A DNA stretch of 64,000 nt, taken from NCBI RefSeq assembly GCF_046614695.1, contig NZ_JBKKHQ010000016.1:124001-188000 (forward strand), read 5' to 3'. Every line of letters begins with the position of its first letter. The first letter of the stretch is position 1. Under the pieces are notes generated by a model that was given only the letters and a program-made list of their open reading frames with translations, did not search any database and was not told the DNA's origin. This DNA comes from Pokkaliibacter sp046614695. GTDB lineage: Bacteria > Pseudomonadota > Gammaproteobacteria > Pseudomonadales > Balneatricaceae. Below are positions 1 through 9,373 of the stretch, piece after piece. A program made the translations under genes and the position numbers.

Positions 1-1317
1 AGCCACTGTGGGGTCGAGCTGTTCATACAGGGGCTCCGAGGGCCAGCAGGGTAAATTCTTGACCGCAAACAGCGGGTCATAGTCGCTAAGACCCTCACGC
101 AGCGGTACCTGTTGCACCAGATGAATAGCACTTAGGGCAGGGCCATCGCTTTGCTGGGTGGCGACGATTTCCGTGACGCGGTGAAAGAAGCGGAACTTCA
201 CACCGCGGCGTTTGAGCAGTTCGTAGTAGGGTGCGAAAACGACATCGCCCATACCCGCATTCATGCGCCAGACGAAGGCTTCCTTCGCGCAGGTAACAGC
301 CATCAGGCCTGCGCGCAAGACTGTTCCGGTCTCAACATTGGGTTTCTCAATATCACCCTCTTGATAAGCGAAAATTCCCCCATACAAGGATGCAAGAAGC
401 GGCCCGTCTAGCGTATCCTTGGACGCTCCATGGGTTTTTAACCAATCGATCAGGTTAAGATGATTGACGCTGTCAAAGCCGCGCCGATAGATCTGGTCGC
501 TGAGGAATCCGATGACGGCGGTCAGGCCAAAGTCCAGTAGCAGCCAAAGTCGTTCAATACGCAGGCTGAGTTGGCGTGCCGCCAGCGTGAACTCATTAAT
601 GTGTTTGCGCAGGCTGACCAGCCAGTCGATCAGGTGCTGATAGGGCTCTTCGCTGTCATCGCCCTCGGTGGAGGCGGAGTGAGCAGTGGAATGCAGGCTT
701 TGTTTGGCCGCTCGCAGCTCCTCTTTCCAGTGGTTGATGCGGGCGATATCGAGAAGGGTCAGCTCGGCTTTACCGATGAGCCGACGCCAGAGGCTGGGTG
801 GTTCATCTTCTTGCTCTGAGGTGTCGGGTTCCAGGTGGGACAAAAGCCAGTCGAGAAAAGCATCGACGGCGCTCATCACCGGCAGCGGGTTCCAGCCTTC
901 TCCGACCTTGCCGGGCCAGGCGGGCGGATCAAGCGCCCAGGCATGCCACTGGCGGTGATACTGCTGGGCAAAGGCGGTGCCGTGGTGAGGATGAAAAGCC
1001 TCTTCCAGGCTTCGAATCGGACAGTCCTGCGGGCGGTCGAGTTCGTCGTAGCATGCCCGTAAACCGGCAAAAGCGTTGTAGTAAAAACCAAACCAGACAT
1101 GAATGCCGTGCTCTTCAATACGGTCGTAAAGGTCGCGATTACGACCGCTGGCACCCTTGCCGCCCAGGCGCCAGCCCATTTGATAGAGCGTGATATCGTA
1201 GCGATGTTGCCAATCAGGTTCTGATGTGAGCCTGAATGCCGTGGTGATGGCTGAGACGCCGCCGCCAAGGATGACGAGCCGACGCGGGGAACCGGGTGCT
1301 GCTGTTGTTGCACTCAT
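1..1317 (-). CDS. FAD-dependent oxidoreductase (phytoene-desaturase/amine-oxidase-like), 3' part outside window
   Basis: An open frame of 439 codons starts at ATG 1317-1315 and runs off the left edge without a stop. The N-terminus reads LVILGGGVSAITTAFRL, a Rossmann dinucleotide-binding loop (G18-x-G20-x-x-A23). It is followed by YQMGWRLGGKGASGRN, the second FAD-contact motif of the phytoene desaturase/amine oxidase superfamily, and EHGIHVWFGFY near residue 70, which is also typical of that group. A charged, Glu-rich insert lies around residues 165-220. The substrate cannot be named; the family covers carotenoid-type desaturases and flavin amine oxidases. It is divergent from the giant kinase gene, sharing a 124-bp promoter region. 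Confidence is high for the flavoprotein family and low for the reaction. Confidence 0.8.
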   Translation of the reverse strand, partial: MSATTAAPGSPRRLVILGGGVSAITTAFRLTSEPDWQHRYDITLYQMGWRLGGKGASGRNRDLYDRIEEHGIHVWFGFYYNAFAGLRACYDELDRPQDCPIRSLEEAFHPHHGTAFAQQYHRQWHAWALDPPAWPGKVGEGWNPLPVMSAVDAFLDWLLSHLEPDTSEQEDEPPSLWRRLIGKAELTLLDIARINHWKEELRAAKQSLHSTAHSASTEGDDSEEPYQHLIDWLVSLRKHINEFTLAARQLSLRIERLWLLLDFGLTAVIGFLSDQIYRRGFDSVNHLNLIDWLKTHGASKDTLDGPLLASLYGGIFAYQEGDIEKPNVETGTVLRAGLMAVTCAKEAFVWRMNAGMGDVVFAPYYELLKRRGVKFRFFHRVTEIVATQQSDGPALSAIHLVQQVPLREGLSDYDPLFAVKNLPCWPSEPLYEQLDPTVA

Positions 1318-1377
1318 GCATAACTCCTCACGCAAAAGGCTGACCTGCAGGATAGGGGTCATAAACGAACAGTCAGG

Positions 1378-1396
1378 AATTGATCCCGAATCAATT
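1378..1396. promoter_or_regulatory. Perfect inverted repeat AATTGAT-N5-ATCAATT in divergent promoter
   Basis: Two 7-bp arms (1378-1384 and 1390-1396) with a 5-bp spacer lie between the divergent flavoprotein and giant-kinase genes. The arms resemble an FNR/CRP-type site (TTGAT...ATCAA), but the spacer is 5 rather than the 4 bp of a normal FNR box. It is therefore called only a probable regulator-binding palindrome. Confidence 0.4.
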
Positions 1397-1441
1397 ACCT
1401 CAATGATCACCGATACGCGAATTCTGGGAATATAGCAAACG

Positions 1442-4400
1442 ATGTTAGTCGCACTGCCTGGTTATGATGTCGAGGCTCTGATTTTCGAGGGAAGCCACTC
1501 TCTGATCTATCGGGGCCGCTCACGCACGACCGGCGAGGCTGTTGTTCTGAAGGTACTGCGTGAGAGCTATCCCAGTATCGAGCAGCTGAATAACTTCCGC
1601 CGTGAGTACGCCTTGCTGCAGCGTTTGCAAAGTCTGCGCGCGACCGTTCCCGTTATTGAGTTGATTGGTTTCGAGAATTCGCTGGTACTGGTGATGGAAG
1701 CCAGTCCCGGCGAACCCCTGAGTGATCTGATTGCCCGCGAGCGGCTGGATCTGGATACCGCCCTGACGCTGGCCATTGCGATGGCCGATGCGCTGGGAGA
1801 GATTCATCAGCATCAGGTGACCCATAACGATATCAACCCTCGCAACGTTCTCTGGCATGCGCCGACCCGGCGTTTGTACCTGATCGATTTTGGCATTGCC
1901 TCGGAGCTGCCGGTCACTCTGAGTAAGGCACTGCCTCCTGCGCGCATTGAAGGCTCACTGGCTTACATGGCGCCGGAGCAAACCGGGCGAATGAACCGCG
2001 CGGTGGATTACCGGGCGGATTATTACGCCTTTGGCGTCACCCTTTATGAACTCTTCACCGGCCAGCGTCCTTTTACCTCCCAGGACCCGCTGGAGCTGAT
2101 TCACTCACATTTGGCCAGCGCGCCCACTGAGCCTCATCTGCTCAACCCGGATATTCCTGAAACCCTGTCGTCGCTGATTCTGCGACTGATGGCCAAAGCG
2201 CCGGAAGATCGTTATCAGAGTGCCTTTGGTATCAAGGCGGATCTGGTGCGAATGCTGGAGCGCTGGCGAGCCCATCAGCAGGTGCGTCCTTTTACCCTTG
2301 GGCGTCAGGATGTCTCGCCGGTCTTTCGTATTCCGCAGCGGCTTTATGGGCGTCAGCGTCAGATTCAGCAGCTGTTGTCCGCCTTCCAGAAAAGCTGCGA
2401 AGGCCATAAACGCTTTGTGACGGTGTCGGGGCATTCCGGTGCGGGCAAGTCGGCGCTGGTGAATGAGTTGCGTCCGCAGGTCGGTGGCCGCCACGGTTTT
2501 TACATTACCGGCAAGTTTGACCAGTACCGCCGTGACGTGCCTTACAGCGCCTGGACGGAAGCCTGCGATGAGTTGATTGACCAGATTCTTACCCTGCCGG
2601 AAGACCAGCTCACCTATTACCGCCAACAGATTCTCGATGCACTGGGCAATAATGCCGGTGTCATGACGGAGCTGCTGCCGGCATTGGCTCAGGTGATTGG
2701 CCCTCAGCTGGCACCGCCTGAGCTGCCAGCCGCTGAAAGCCAGAATCGTTTTGTCTATGTGTTCCAGTCCTTTATTGCGGTGTTCTGCCGACCTGAGCAT
2801 CCGCTGGTGCTGTTCCTTGATGATTTGCAATGGGCGGGTGTGCCTTCCCTCAAGCTGATCGAAACGCTGCTGCAGAATGATCACACCGGCCATCTGCTGA
2901 TTATCGGTGCGTTTCGCAGTAACGAGGTCGATGCTGCTCACCCGTTAACCCTGGTGTTGGATGATCTCAGTCGGACAGCGCTATCAGCTGAAACGATACA
3001 GCTTTCCGGTCTGCAGCTGGGTGATGTGCTGCAGCTGCTGGAGGACACCTTACCGGGCCAGCAGCAGGATCTCGACAGTCTGGCGCAGCTTTGCTTTGCC
3101 AAAACCCTGGGCAACCCCTTCTTCCTTAACCAGCTTCTGCACTCGCTTTACAAGGAGCAGCTGATTCGCTTCAACATGGAGCGAGGCCAGTGGCATTGGG
3201 CGATTGATGAAGTCACCCGCTTTGAAGTAAGCGACAACGTGGTTGAGCTGATGGTGCGTAAGATCCGTCAGCTGTCACGCCAGAGCCAGCAGTTAATGCA
3301 GCTGGCTGCCTGCATCGGTAACCGTTTCAGCGTGCGCTCCCTGATTGAACTCAGTGAGCTAAGCCATGTGGAAATCACGCAGAACCTCTGGGAGGTGTTG
3401 CTGCAGGGCCTGATATTGCCGGTGGATGCACAGCTTCGCAGTGCCAATGAACCTGATCTTGATGCACTGGCCTTCCGTATGGATACCTTGCGCCAGACCG
3501 GTGGTGCCGAAGACAGCAACGCTCATTACCGTTTCCTCCATGATCAGGTGCGTCAGGCCGCCTATTCACTGATGCCGGAAAACCAGCGGGCGACAGTGCA
3601 TCTGGGGATCGCGCGGCTGCTGGAAGGGTATTATCAGAAAACCGGCGAAGGCCTGTTTGATGTGGTGAACCACTTCAATGGCGCACGGGAGCTCCTGACG
3701 CACTGGGAAGAACGTCAGCATCTGGCACGCCTCAATCTGGAAGCGGCACAGCGGGCACGGTTGTCCAACGCCTACGAGGGCGCGGTGCACTTCCTGCAGG
3801 TGGGCATTGAATTACACCAGGCGGGTTTTGACGCTGGCAGCAGTGTTGGCTGGTCACGAGACAGTGAGCTGGCCTTTGAACTGCAGCTGACACTGGCCGA
3901 GTGTCAGCATCTGAATGGCCAGTTGCAGGACGCCTTAAAGCGCTGTGAGCAGCTGCTCGGCAAGGTGCAGAACCCGCTGAATCAGGCTCGGATTTTCAGC
4001 CTGCGCACGGTGCTCTATGCCAGCCACGGCCAGTTTGCCGAAGCGTTGGCTGCTGCCTGCGAAGGTCTGCGTGTGCTGGGCGTTGACTGGCCCGAAGAAG
4101 AAGCCGAGATTCAGGCGGCGATTGGTCAGGGCAGTGCCAAAATTTCAGCCTGGCTTGAGAATAACGAGGTGGAGTCTCTGCTGGATCTGCCGGCCATGAC
4201 TGATGAGCGTGAGAAGCTGATCGTGCATCTGCTCGGCCTGCTCTGGCCACCAGCGATTAACGTCAATCTCAGTATGAGTGCGCTGGCGGTGGTGAACATG
4301 GTCACCTCGTCCATCGAGTACGGTAACGCTGAGGTTTCGCCCTTTGGTTATGGCAACTATGGCTCCATGCTGTCGGCTTTCTTTGGTCAGTATGCGCTGG

Positions 4401-7400
4401 GCCGCCGCTTTGGGCAGCTGAGTGTCGATCTGGTCGACAAAACCGGCAACCTGACCTGGAAGTGCAAGGTCTACACCATGTTCGCGGTGACCAATAGCCC
4501 GTGGACCAGCCACCTGCCGGAGAACATTCCGCTACTGGAGCAGGCGCTGGCAGCCGGTCTGGAAAGTGGTGATGTGATCTTTACCGGCTACAGCGCTTTT
4601 CACATCCTCAAACACATGCAGCACAGCGGTATGCCGCTGTCTGAGCTGAAAGCGGCCTGTGCCCGCTATCGTCCGATTCTGGAGAAAATCAACGATCCGA
4701 ATACCCTGGAGGTTTTCTGGATTCTGGAGCGCTCCATCAAGCAGCTGGCCGGTGAAACCGAGACGCTTCACAGCTGGAACGGCGATGGCTTTGATGAGGA
4801 TGCACTGCTCAAACAGATGGAAGACAGCCAGCACGCGTTGTGTCTGAACTATTACCACTACAACAAGATGCTCGGCTATGCCGTGTTTGCCGAATACGAT
4901 CAGGCCGTCACGCATTCCGTGGAAATGGAAAAGACTCTCGGCGCGACTTTTGGCTGGTACAGCATCGCTGAATATCACTTTGTGCGGGCCTTGCTCTTGC
5001 TGGTGGACTTGTCGAGCCAGTCGCCGGAGGAGCAGGAAAAACGTCAGCAGGAAATCGCTGCACTGCAGGACAAGATGGCCACCTGGCGCGACAGCGCGCC
5101 GCGTAACTTCGAAGCCAAGTGGCTGCTGGTTGAAGCCGAGCGTGCGCAACTGGCCAAACAGCATGATCAGGCCAGCGAGCTCTACGACAAGGCGATTGAT
5201 GCAGCCCAGCGTTCCGGCTTCTGGCAGATGCAGGGCTTCTGTAATGAAAAGGCGGCCCGTTACTGGTTGTCCCAGGGCAAGGAACGTATTGCCCGGGTCT
5301 ATTTTCAGGAAGCGCTACAGGCCTATAAAAACTGGGGCGCCCACGCCAAGGTTGCGCAGCTTGAATCTCGCTTTGGCAAATGGCTGATGGTCGGCGAGCG
5401 TCCGGTACATAACCTGACGCTGCACACCACGGAAAGCGCCGCCGGTAAAAGCCTGAATCTTGACCTGCTATCGATTCTTAAAGCCCTGCGGATTATCTCT
5501 AACGAGATTGTGCTGGAGCGTCTGCTTTATCAGATGATGCGCACCATCATCGAGGAAGCCGGTGCCCAGCGCGGTACGCTGCTGCTGCGGGATAAAGACA
5601 AGTGGCTGATTCAGGCGCACGGTACTCAGGAAACCGATGTTGAGGTGATGCAGGGTATTCCTGTCTCCCTGAACGCGCCTTCTTCCCTGCTGGAGACTGA
5701 TCGCGTGCACCTGCCGGTCTCGGTGATTGCTTATGTGAACCGCACCCGTGCACCGCTGATTCTGGATAACGCCCAGGACCGTACCCAGTTCTCCCATGAT
5801 CCTTACATTCGTGAGCATCAGCCCCGCTCGGTGATTTGTTTGCCGGTGATGCGCCAAAGCCACCTGATCGGCATGCTCTATCTTGAGAACAATATGCTGT
5901 TCGGTGCGTTCACGCCGGATCGTCTGCAGGTGCTGGATATTCTGGCGGCGCAGGCGGCGATTTCCATTGAGCACGCCATGCTGTACGAAACGCTGGAGCA
6001 GCGGGTGAATGAGCGCACCAAGGAGCTGAACCGGGCACGCCTGAACGCCGAGGAAGCTAACCGCGCCAAATCCATGTTTCTGGCCACCATGAGCCATGAA
6101 ATCCGTACGCCCATGAACGCGGTGCTCGGGCTGAATCACCTGTTGCTGAAAACCCATCTTGATGATGAGCAGCGCCAGCTGGCCACGCAGGTGCAAAGTG
6201 CCGGTGAAGGCCTGCTTGGGGTGATCAACGATATTCTCGATTTCTCCCGTAATGATGCCCATCGCACTCATCTTGAACAGGTGGCGACTCCGCTTCGACC
6301 ACTGATTCAGCGCGCGCTGGGGATTTGCGAAGTGCAGGCCCGTGAAAAGCAGTTGCCCGTCTCCTGGAGTGTGTCGGAACAGTTGCCCGAGGCCATCACC
6401 ACTGATCCACAGCGCCTGCAGCAGATTCTGGTCAATTTGCTGGGCAATGCGGTCAAGTTTACTGATCGGGGCGAGGTCCAGCTCAAGGTGACCGAAGGTA
6501 CCCTGTTGGGGCGGCCCAGCCTGCATATTGAAGTGCGCGATACCGGTGTCGGGATTGATGCCGAAGCGCAGCAATTGCTGTTCAAGCCGTTCACCCAGGT
6601 GGACGGCGAGCTTTCGCGGCGAGTCGGTGGTACTGGCCTTGGCCTTGCCATCAGCCGTCAGCTCACTGAGTTGATGGGCGGCACCATCGGCCTTGAAAGC
6701 ACGTCGGGGCAGGGCAGCTGCTTCAAGGTGGATCTTCCCCTGTTGGTCGCTGAAGCAACGGCGACGACTGCTGAAAGCGAGACTTTCACCAAGGTGCCTG
6801 ATTTCTCCGGACTGCGTCTGCTGATTGCTGATGACAACGCCCTGAACCGTCAGGTTGCCCTCGGCCTGCTGGAGGACACTGGCGCTGAGTTAGCCACCGC
6901 CAACAATGGTCAGGAAGCGGTGGATCTGATTCGCCAGCGCCACTTTGATCTGGTGCTGATGGATGTGCAGATGCCGGAGCGTGATGGCTTGAGTGCAGTG
7001 GCCGAGCTTCGTCGCACCTTCGATAAACAGCAATTGCCGGTGATTGCCATGACGGCGCACGCTATGCCGGAAGACCGCGAGCGCAGCCTGCGCGCCGGGA
7101 TGAATGCTCATCTGGTGAAGCCGATTGATCCTAACAAGCTCTATGAGCTGATCAGCCGTTTTGCCAGCCAGACATCGCTGCAGTTTAAAGATGCCTCGCA
7201 TATTGATACCAGCATGCTGACGCCGGAGCAGACCCAACGGTTGAACCGTCTGGCGGCGGTGGTGGATGTGCCGGGTGCACTGGCGCGGCTCAAAGGCAAG
7301 GTCGAGGTCTACCTGACGCTGGTCGAGGATTTTGTCCGTGACTATCGCAATACAGCCCATCATTTCCAATCGACCCTGACCATGGAAGGGCCGACAGCCC

Positions 7401-7858
7401 TGACCCAGCAGCAGATGCTGGCTCACCGCCTGCGCTCGGTCGCTGCCTATATTGGCGCCATGGAGCTGTCCTTGCTGGCGGCTGAAGTGGAAGATCAGCT
7501 GCGTCTCGGACAAAGTTTGCCCGCGAAACAGATTGAGCGTCTATGCTTGGAGCTTGAGGAACTGATCGCCACACTGGCGCCACTGATGCCAAAAGGCAGC
7601 GGTGAAAAAGCAGATCAGGCATTTGATCCGCTGCGGGTTCTGGTATTGTTAAAAGATGCTAAATTGCACCTTGATGCTTCCAACTTTGGTGCTGAAGGTG
7701 TGTTGGAAGAAGTTGCTTCGCTGACGCGCGGAACGCCCTGGCACATCCAGGTCGAACAGTTGCGCCAGTGGGTCGATGAAGTGGAGTTTGAACGCGCCAG
7801 TGATGGCGTCGAGCTGCTGATCGTACAGATTCAGCAGGCGCAGCAGTCGGGTGCCTGA
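1442..7858 (+). CDS. Giant hybrid sensor: Ser/Thr kinase + AAA ATPase + GAF + histidine kinase + receiver + Hpt
   Basis: A 2138-residue signalling protein. Domains in order: an N-terminal Ser/Thr protein kinase (about 8-275) with HND at 128 in place of HRD, DFG at 149 and an APEQ activation-loop end. Next is a P-loop ATPase with Walker A GHSGAGKS at 330-337 and Walker B LFLDD at 457-461. A long helical TPR-like region follows (about 600-1330), then GAF (about 1360-1515) and a short coiled coil. The histidine kinase has phospho-acceptor H1552 in SHEIRTP, N1669, DTGVG at 1700 and GTGLGL near 1730. The receiver has D1841 in LMDVQMP, and an Hpt-like C-terminus carries H1995 in AHRLRS. No membrane segment was seen, so it is probably cytosolic. 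The layout matches the trifunctional kinase/ATP-binding/histidine-kinase family. The phosphorelay His-Asp-His is complete in one chain. It is followed 82 bp later by a diguanylate cyclase, a plausible output. The input signal is unknown. Confidence 0.9.
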   Translation: MLVALPGYDVEALIFEGSHSLIYRGRSRTTGEAVVLKVLRESYPSIEQLNNFRREYALLQRLQSLRATVPVIELIGFENSLVLVMEASPGEPLSDLIARERLDLDTALTLAIAMADALGEIHQHQVTHNDINPRNVLWHAPTRRLYLIDFGIASELPVTLSKALPPARIEGSLAYMAPEQTGRMNRAVDYRADYYAFGVTLYELFTGQRPFTSQDPLELIHSHLASAPTEPHLLNPDIPETLSSLILRLMAKAPEDRYQSAFGIKADLVRMLERWRAHQQVRPFTLGRQDVSPVFRIPQRLYGRQRQIQQLLSAFQKSCEGHKRFVTVSGHSGAGKSALVNELRPQVGGRHGFYITGKFDQYRRDVPYSAWTEACDELIDQILTLPEDQLTYYRQQILDALGNNAGVMTELLPALAQVIGPQLAPPELPAAESQNRFVYVFQSFIAVFCRPEHPLVLFLDDLQWAGVPSLKLIETLLQNDHTGHLLIIGAFRSNEVDAAHPLTLVLDDLSRTALSAETIQLSGLQLGDVLQLLEDTLPGQQQDLDSLAQLCFAKTLGNPFFLNQLLHSLYKEQLIRFNMERGQWHWAIDEVTRFEVSDNVVELMVRKIRQLSRQSQQLMQLAACIGNRFSVRSLIELSELSHVEITQNLWEVLLQGLILPVDAQLRSANEPDLDALAFRMDTLRQTGGAEDSNAHYRFLHDQVRQAAYSLMPENQRATVHLGIARLLEGYYQKTGEGLFDVVNHFNGARELLTHWEERQHLARLNLEAAQRARLSNAYEGAVHFLQVGIELHQAGFDAGSSVGWSRDSELAFELQLTLAECQHLNGQLQDALKRCEQLLGKVQNPLNQARIFSLRTVLYASHGQFAEALAAACEGLRVLGVDWPEEEAEIQAAIGQGSAKISAWLENNEVESLLDLPAMTDEREKLIVHLLGLLWPPAINVNLSMSALAVVNMVTSSIEYGNAEVSPFGYGNYGSMLSAFFGQYALGRRFGQLSVDLVDKTGNLTWKCKVYTMFAVTNSPWTSHLPENIPLLEQALAAGLESGDVIFTGYSAFHILKHMQHSGMPLSELKAACARYRPILEKINDPNTLEVFWILERSIKQLAGETETLHSWNGDGFDEDALLKQMEDSQHALCLNYYHYNKMLGYAVFAEYDQAVTHSVEMEKTLGATFGWYSIAEYHFVRALLLLVDLSSQSPEEQEKRQQEIAALQDKMATWRDSAPRNFEAKWLLVEAERAQLAKQHDQASELYDKAIDAAQRSGFWQMQGFCNEKAARYWLSQGKERIARVYFQEALQAYKNWGAHAKVAQLESRFGKWLMVGERPVHNLTLHTTESAAGKSLNLDLLSILKALRIISNEIVLERLLYQMMRTIIEEAGAQRGTLLLRDKDKWLIQAHGTQETDVEVMQGIPVSLNAPSSLLETDRVHLPVSVIAYVNRTRAPLILDNAQDRTQFSHDPYIREHQPRSVICLPVMRQSHLIGMLYLENNMLFGAFTPDRLQVLDILAAQAAISIEHAMLYETLEQRVNERTKELNRARLNAEEANRAKSMFLATMSHEIRTPMNAVLGLNHLLLKTHLDDEQRQLATQVQSAGEGLLGVINDILDFSRNDAHRTHLEQVATPLRPLIQRALGICEVQAREKQLPVSWSVSEQLPEAITTDPQRLQQILVNLLGNAVKFTDRGEVQLKVTEGTLLGRPSLHIEVRDTGVGIDAEAQQLLFKPFTQVDGELSRRVGGTGLGLAISRQLTELMGGTIGLESTSGQGSCFKVDLPLLVAEATATTAESETFTKVPDFSGLRLLIADDNALNRQVALGLLEDTGAELATANNGQEAVDLIRQRHFDLVLMDVQMPERDGLSAVAELRRTFDKQQLPVIAMTAHAMPEDRERSLRAGMNAHLVKPIDPNKLYELISRFASQTSLQFKDASHIDTSMLTPEQTQRLNRLAAVVDVPGALARLKGKVEVYLTLVEDFVRDYRNTAHHFQSTLTMEGPTALTQQQMLAHRLRSVAAYIGAMELSLLAAEVEDQLRLGQSLPAKQIERLCLELEELIATLAPLMPKGSGEKADQAFDPLRVLVLLKDAKLHLDASNFGAEGVLEEVASLTRGTPWHIQVEQLRQWVDEVEFERASDGVELLIVQIQQAQQSGA

Positions 7859-7940
7859 ATAGCCAAAAAACGCCACACAAGCCAGTGCTTCAAGAACAGT
7901 AAAAACGACTGATAACAATTACACAGCGAGTGTCTACTGC

Positions 7941-8945
7941 TTGAATAACCAGACTGTTCTGATCGTTGACGATGAGAAAAGCAACCTCAAGATCCTTGGG
8001 GATCTGCTGCGTGACGATGTCAGAGTCATTCTCGCCAAGAGCGGTGCCCAGGCTTTGCAAAAGGCCGAGGAGCATATGCCGGATCTTATCCTGCTGGATA
8101 TTGTCATGCCCGGCATGAGTGGCTTTGAGGTGATGGCGGAGCTTCGCAAGCGTCGTCCGACCCGCAGTATTCCGGTGATTTTCGTCAGTGCGCTGGGTGA
8201 TACCGAGAGCGAGGCCCGTGGTTTTGAACTCGGCGCTTCCGACTATATTCAAAAGCCTTTCCAGAGCCGTCTGGTGCTGGCGCGGGTCAAGTTACACCTG
8301 CAGCTGGCACGTCAGCGCGAGATGCTGGAGAGTCTGGCCAACATTGATCCTTTAACCTCCATCGCTAACCGTCGCCGTTTTGCTGAACAGCTGAGCCAGT
8401 CCTGGCGTCAGAGTCGCGAGCAGGATCAGCCCTTGTCGGTGGTGATGCTCGATGTAGACCACTTCAAGGCCTTCAATGATCACTTCGGTCACGGTGAGGG
8501 AGATCTGGTGCTGAGCCGGGTTGCCCGGGCGCTGGAGTCGGTCGTGGAAGACTATCAGGGGTTTGTCGCCCGTTATGGCGGTGAGGAGTTTGTGGTCCTG
8601 CTGCCGGACAAGGACGAAATTCAGGCCCGTCAGGTCATGATGCATGTGCGCGATGCCATTGCCGCCCTGCACATTCGCCACCCAACCGGAGAGAGCGAAT
8701 GGCTGACCGTCAGTATGGGCGGTGCGACCAGTCGGGTGCAGTCAGACTGTACGCCTGCGCAGTTTATGGAAGCGGCGGATAAGTGCCTGTATGAATCCAA
8801 ACAGCAGGGTCGTAATTGTCTGCGTTGGCACGAGCCGGATAACCTCCTGCCCGCAGCCTTCAAACCGGACTTGGCGGCCCATCCGGACATCCTGTCGTCA
8901 GTTGAGGCCGATGCCGCAGAGCTACCGGACGCGGCGGCAGGTTAA
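7941..8945 (+). CDS. Response regulator with GGDEF output (PleD-like diguanylate cyclase)
   Basis: 334 residues starting at TTG 7941; no in-frame ATG or GTG precedes it, and LIVDDEK follows within ten residues, so the rare start looks right. An N-terminal receiver domain (about 5-120) has D53 in LLDIVMPG as phospho-acceptor. The C-terminal GGDEF domain has GGEEF at 213-217, the active signature for making cyclic-di-GMP from two GTP. The RxxD product-inhibition motif usually placed just before the signature is absent (YQGF instead), so feedback inhibition may be missing. It lies 82 bp downstream of the giant hybrid kinase in the same direction and is its likely phosphorelay target (inference). 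It would link that sensor to biofilm/motility control. Confidence 0.88.
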   Translation: MNNQTVLIVDDEKSNLKILGDLLRDDVRVILAKSGAQALQKAEEHMPDLILLDIVMPGMSGFEVMAELRKRRPTRSIPVIFVSALGDTESEARGFELGASDYIQKPFQSRLVLARVKLHLQLARQREMLESLANIDPLTSIANRRRFAEQLSQSWRQSREQDQPLSVVMLDVDHFKAFNDHFGHGEGDLVLSRVARALESVVEDYQGFVARYGGEEFVVLLPDKDEIQARQVMMHVRDAIAALHIRHPTGESEWLTVSMGGATSRVQSDCTPAQFMEAADKCLYESKQQGRNCLRWHEPDNLLPAAFKPDLAAHPDILSSVEADAAELPDAAAG

Positions 8946-9373
8946 CCCTTACTAAGCCTTTCTTCAGCGGATGCCTTGCTGGTATTCGCCCTCGTCTTTT
9001 TTGTCTTGTCCTGCATCTCATGACGACCGGCTTCGTCAGGCCGTTCCGCCTTTCTTTCCCCACTGTCTTTATTGAATCTGCGCAAGCGTGGCGCCCTCTG
9101 CTGTACGCTTTTTGAGCGTTAAATGTTTCATTATGTTTTCAAACAAGGCAAAGGGAAGAAATTATGCGCATAAACAGGAGGTTGCCGACATTTTCTGCGT
9201 CTCCTGTGCACGAGGTTACTCGAATCAGGGTGGCGTGGTTATGGCTTAAGGCCTGAGTCGCGGTTCTTGCAGTATCAGAAGCGTAGTAACGAACGGAAGA
9301 CAACTGACGCACAGGGACGCTCCTGATCGGCAGCTGTATCGCCAGAGCGTTCCTGACGAACGAGGACGCCTGA
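8946..9373 (+). other. 428-bp leader/promoter region before the sugar-transport operon
   Basis: No convincing gene. A 30-codon frame (ATG 9164 to TGA 9256) preceded by a GGGAAG-like ribosome site could be a leader peptide, but its composition is not informative. No clear terminator for the cyclase gene was found. The region presumably holds the promoter of the operon that starts at 9374. Confidence 0.3.

Noticed and set aside
876..1313. 145-codon minus-strand frame with hydrophobic stretches
   Set aside because: It is an alternative frame of the flavoprotein gene, whose own frame shows clear FAD-binding motifs.
2105..2941. 278-codon antisense frame inside the giant kinase gene
   Set aside because: Low-complexity, Arg/Gln/His-rich translation typical of a shadow of a GC-rich coding frame.
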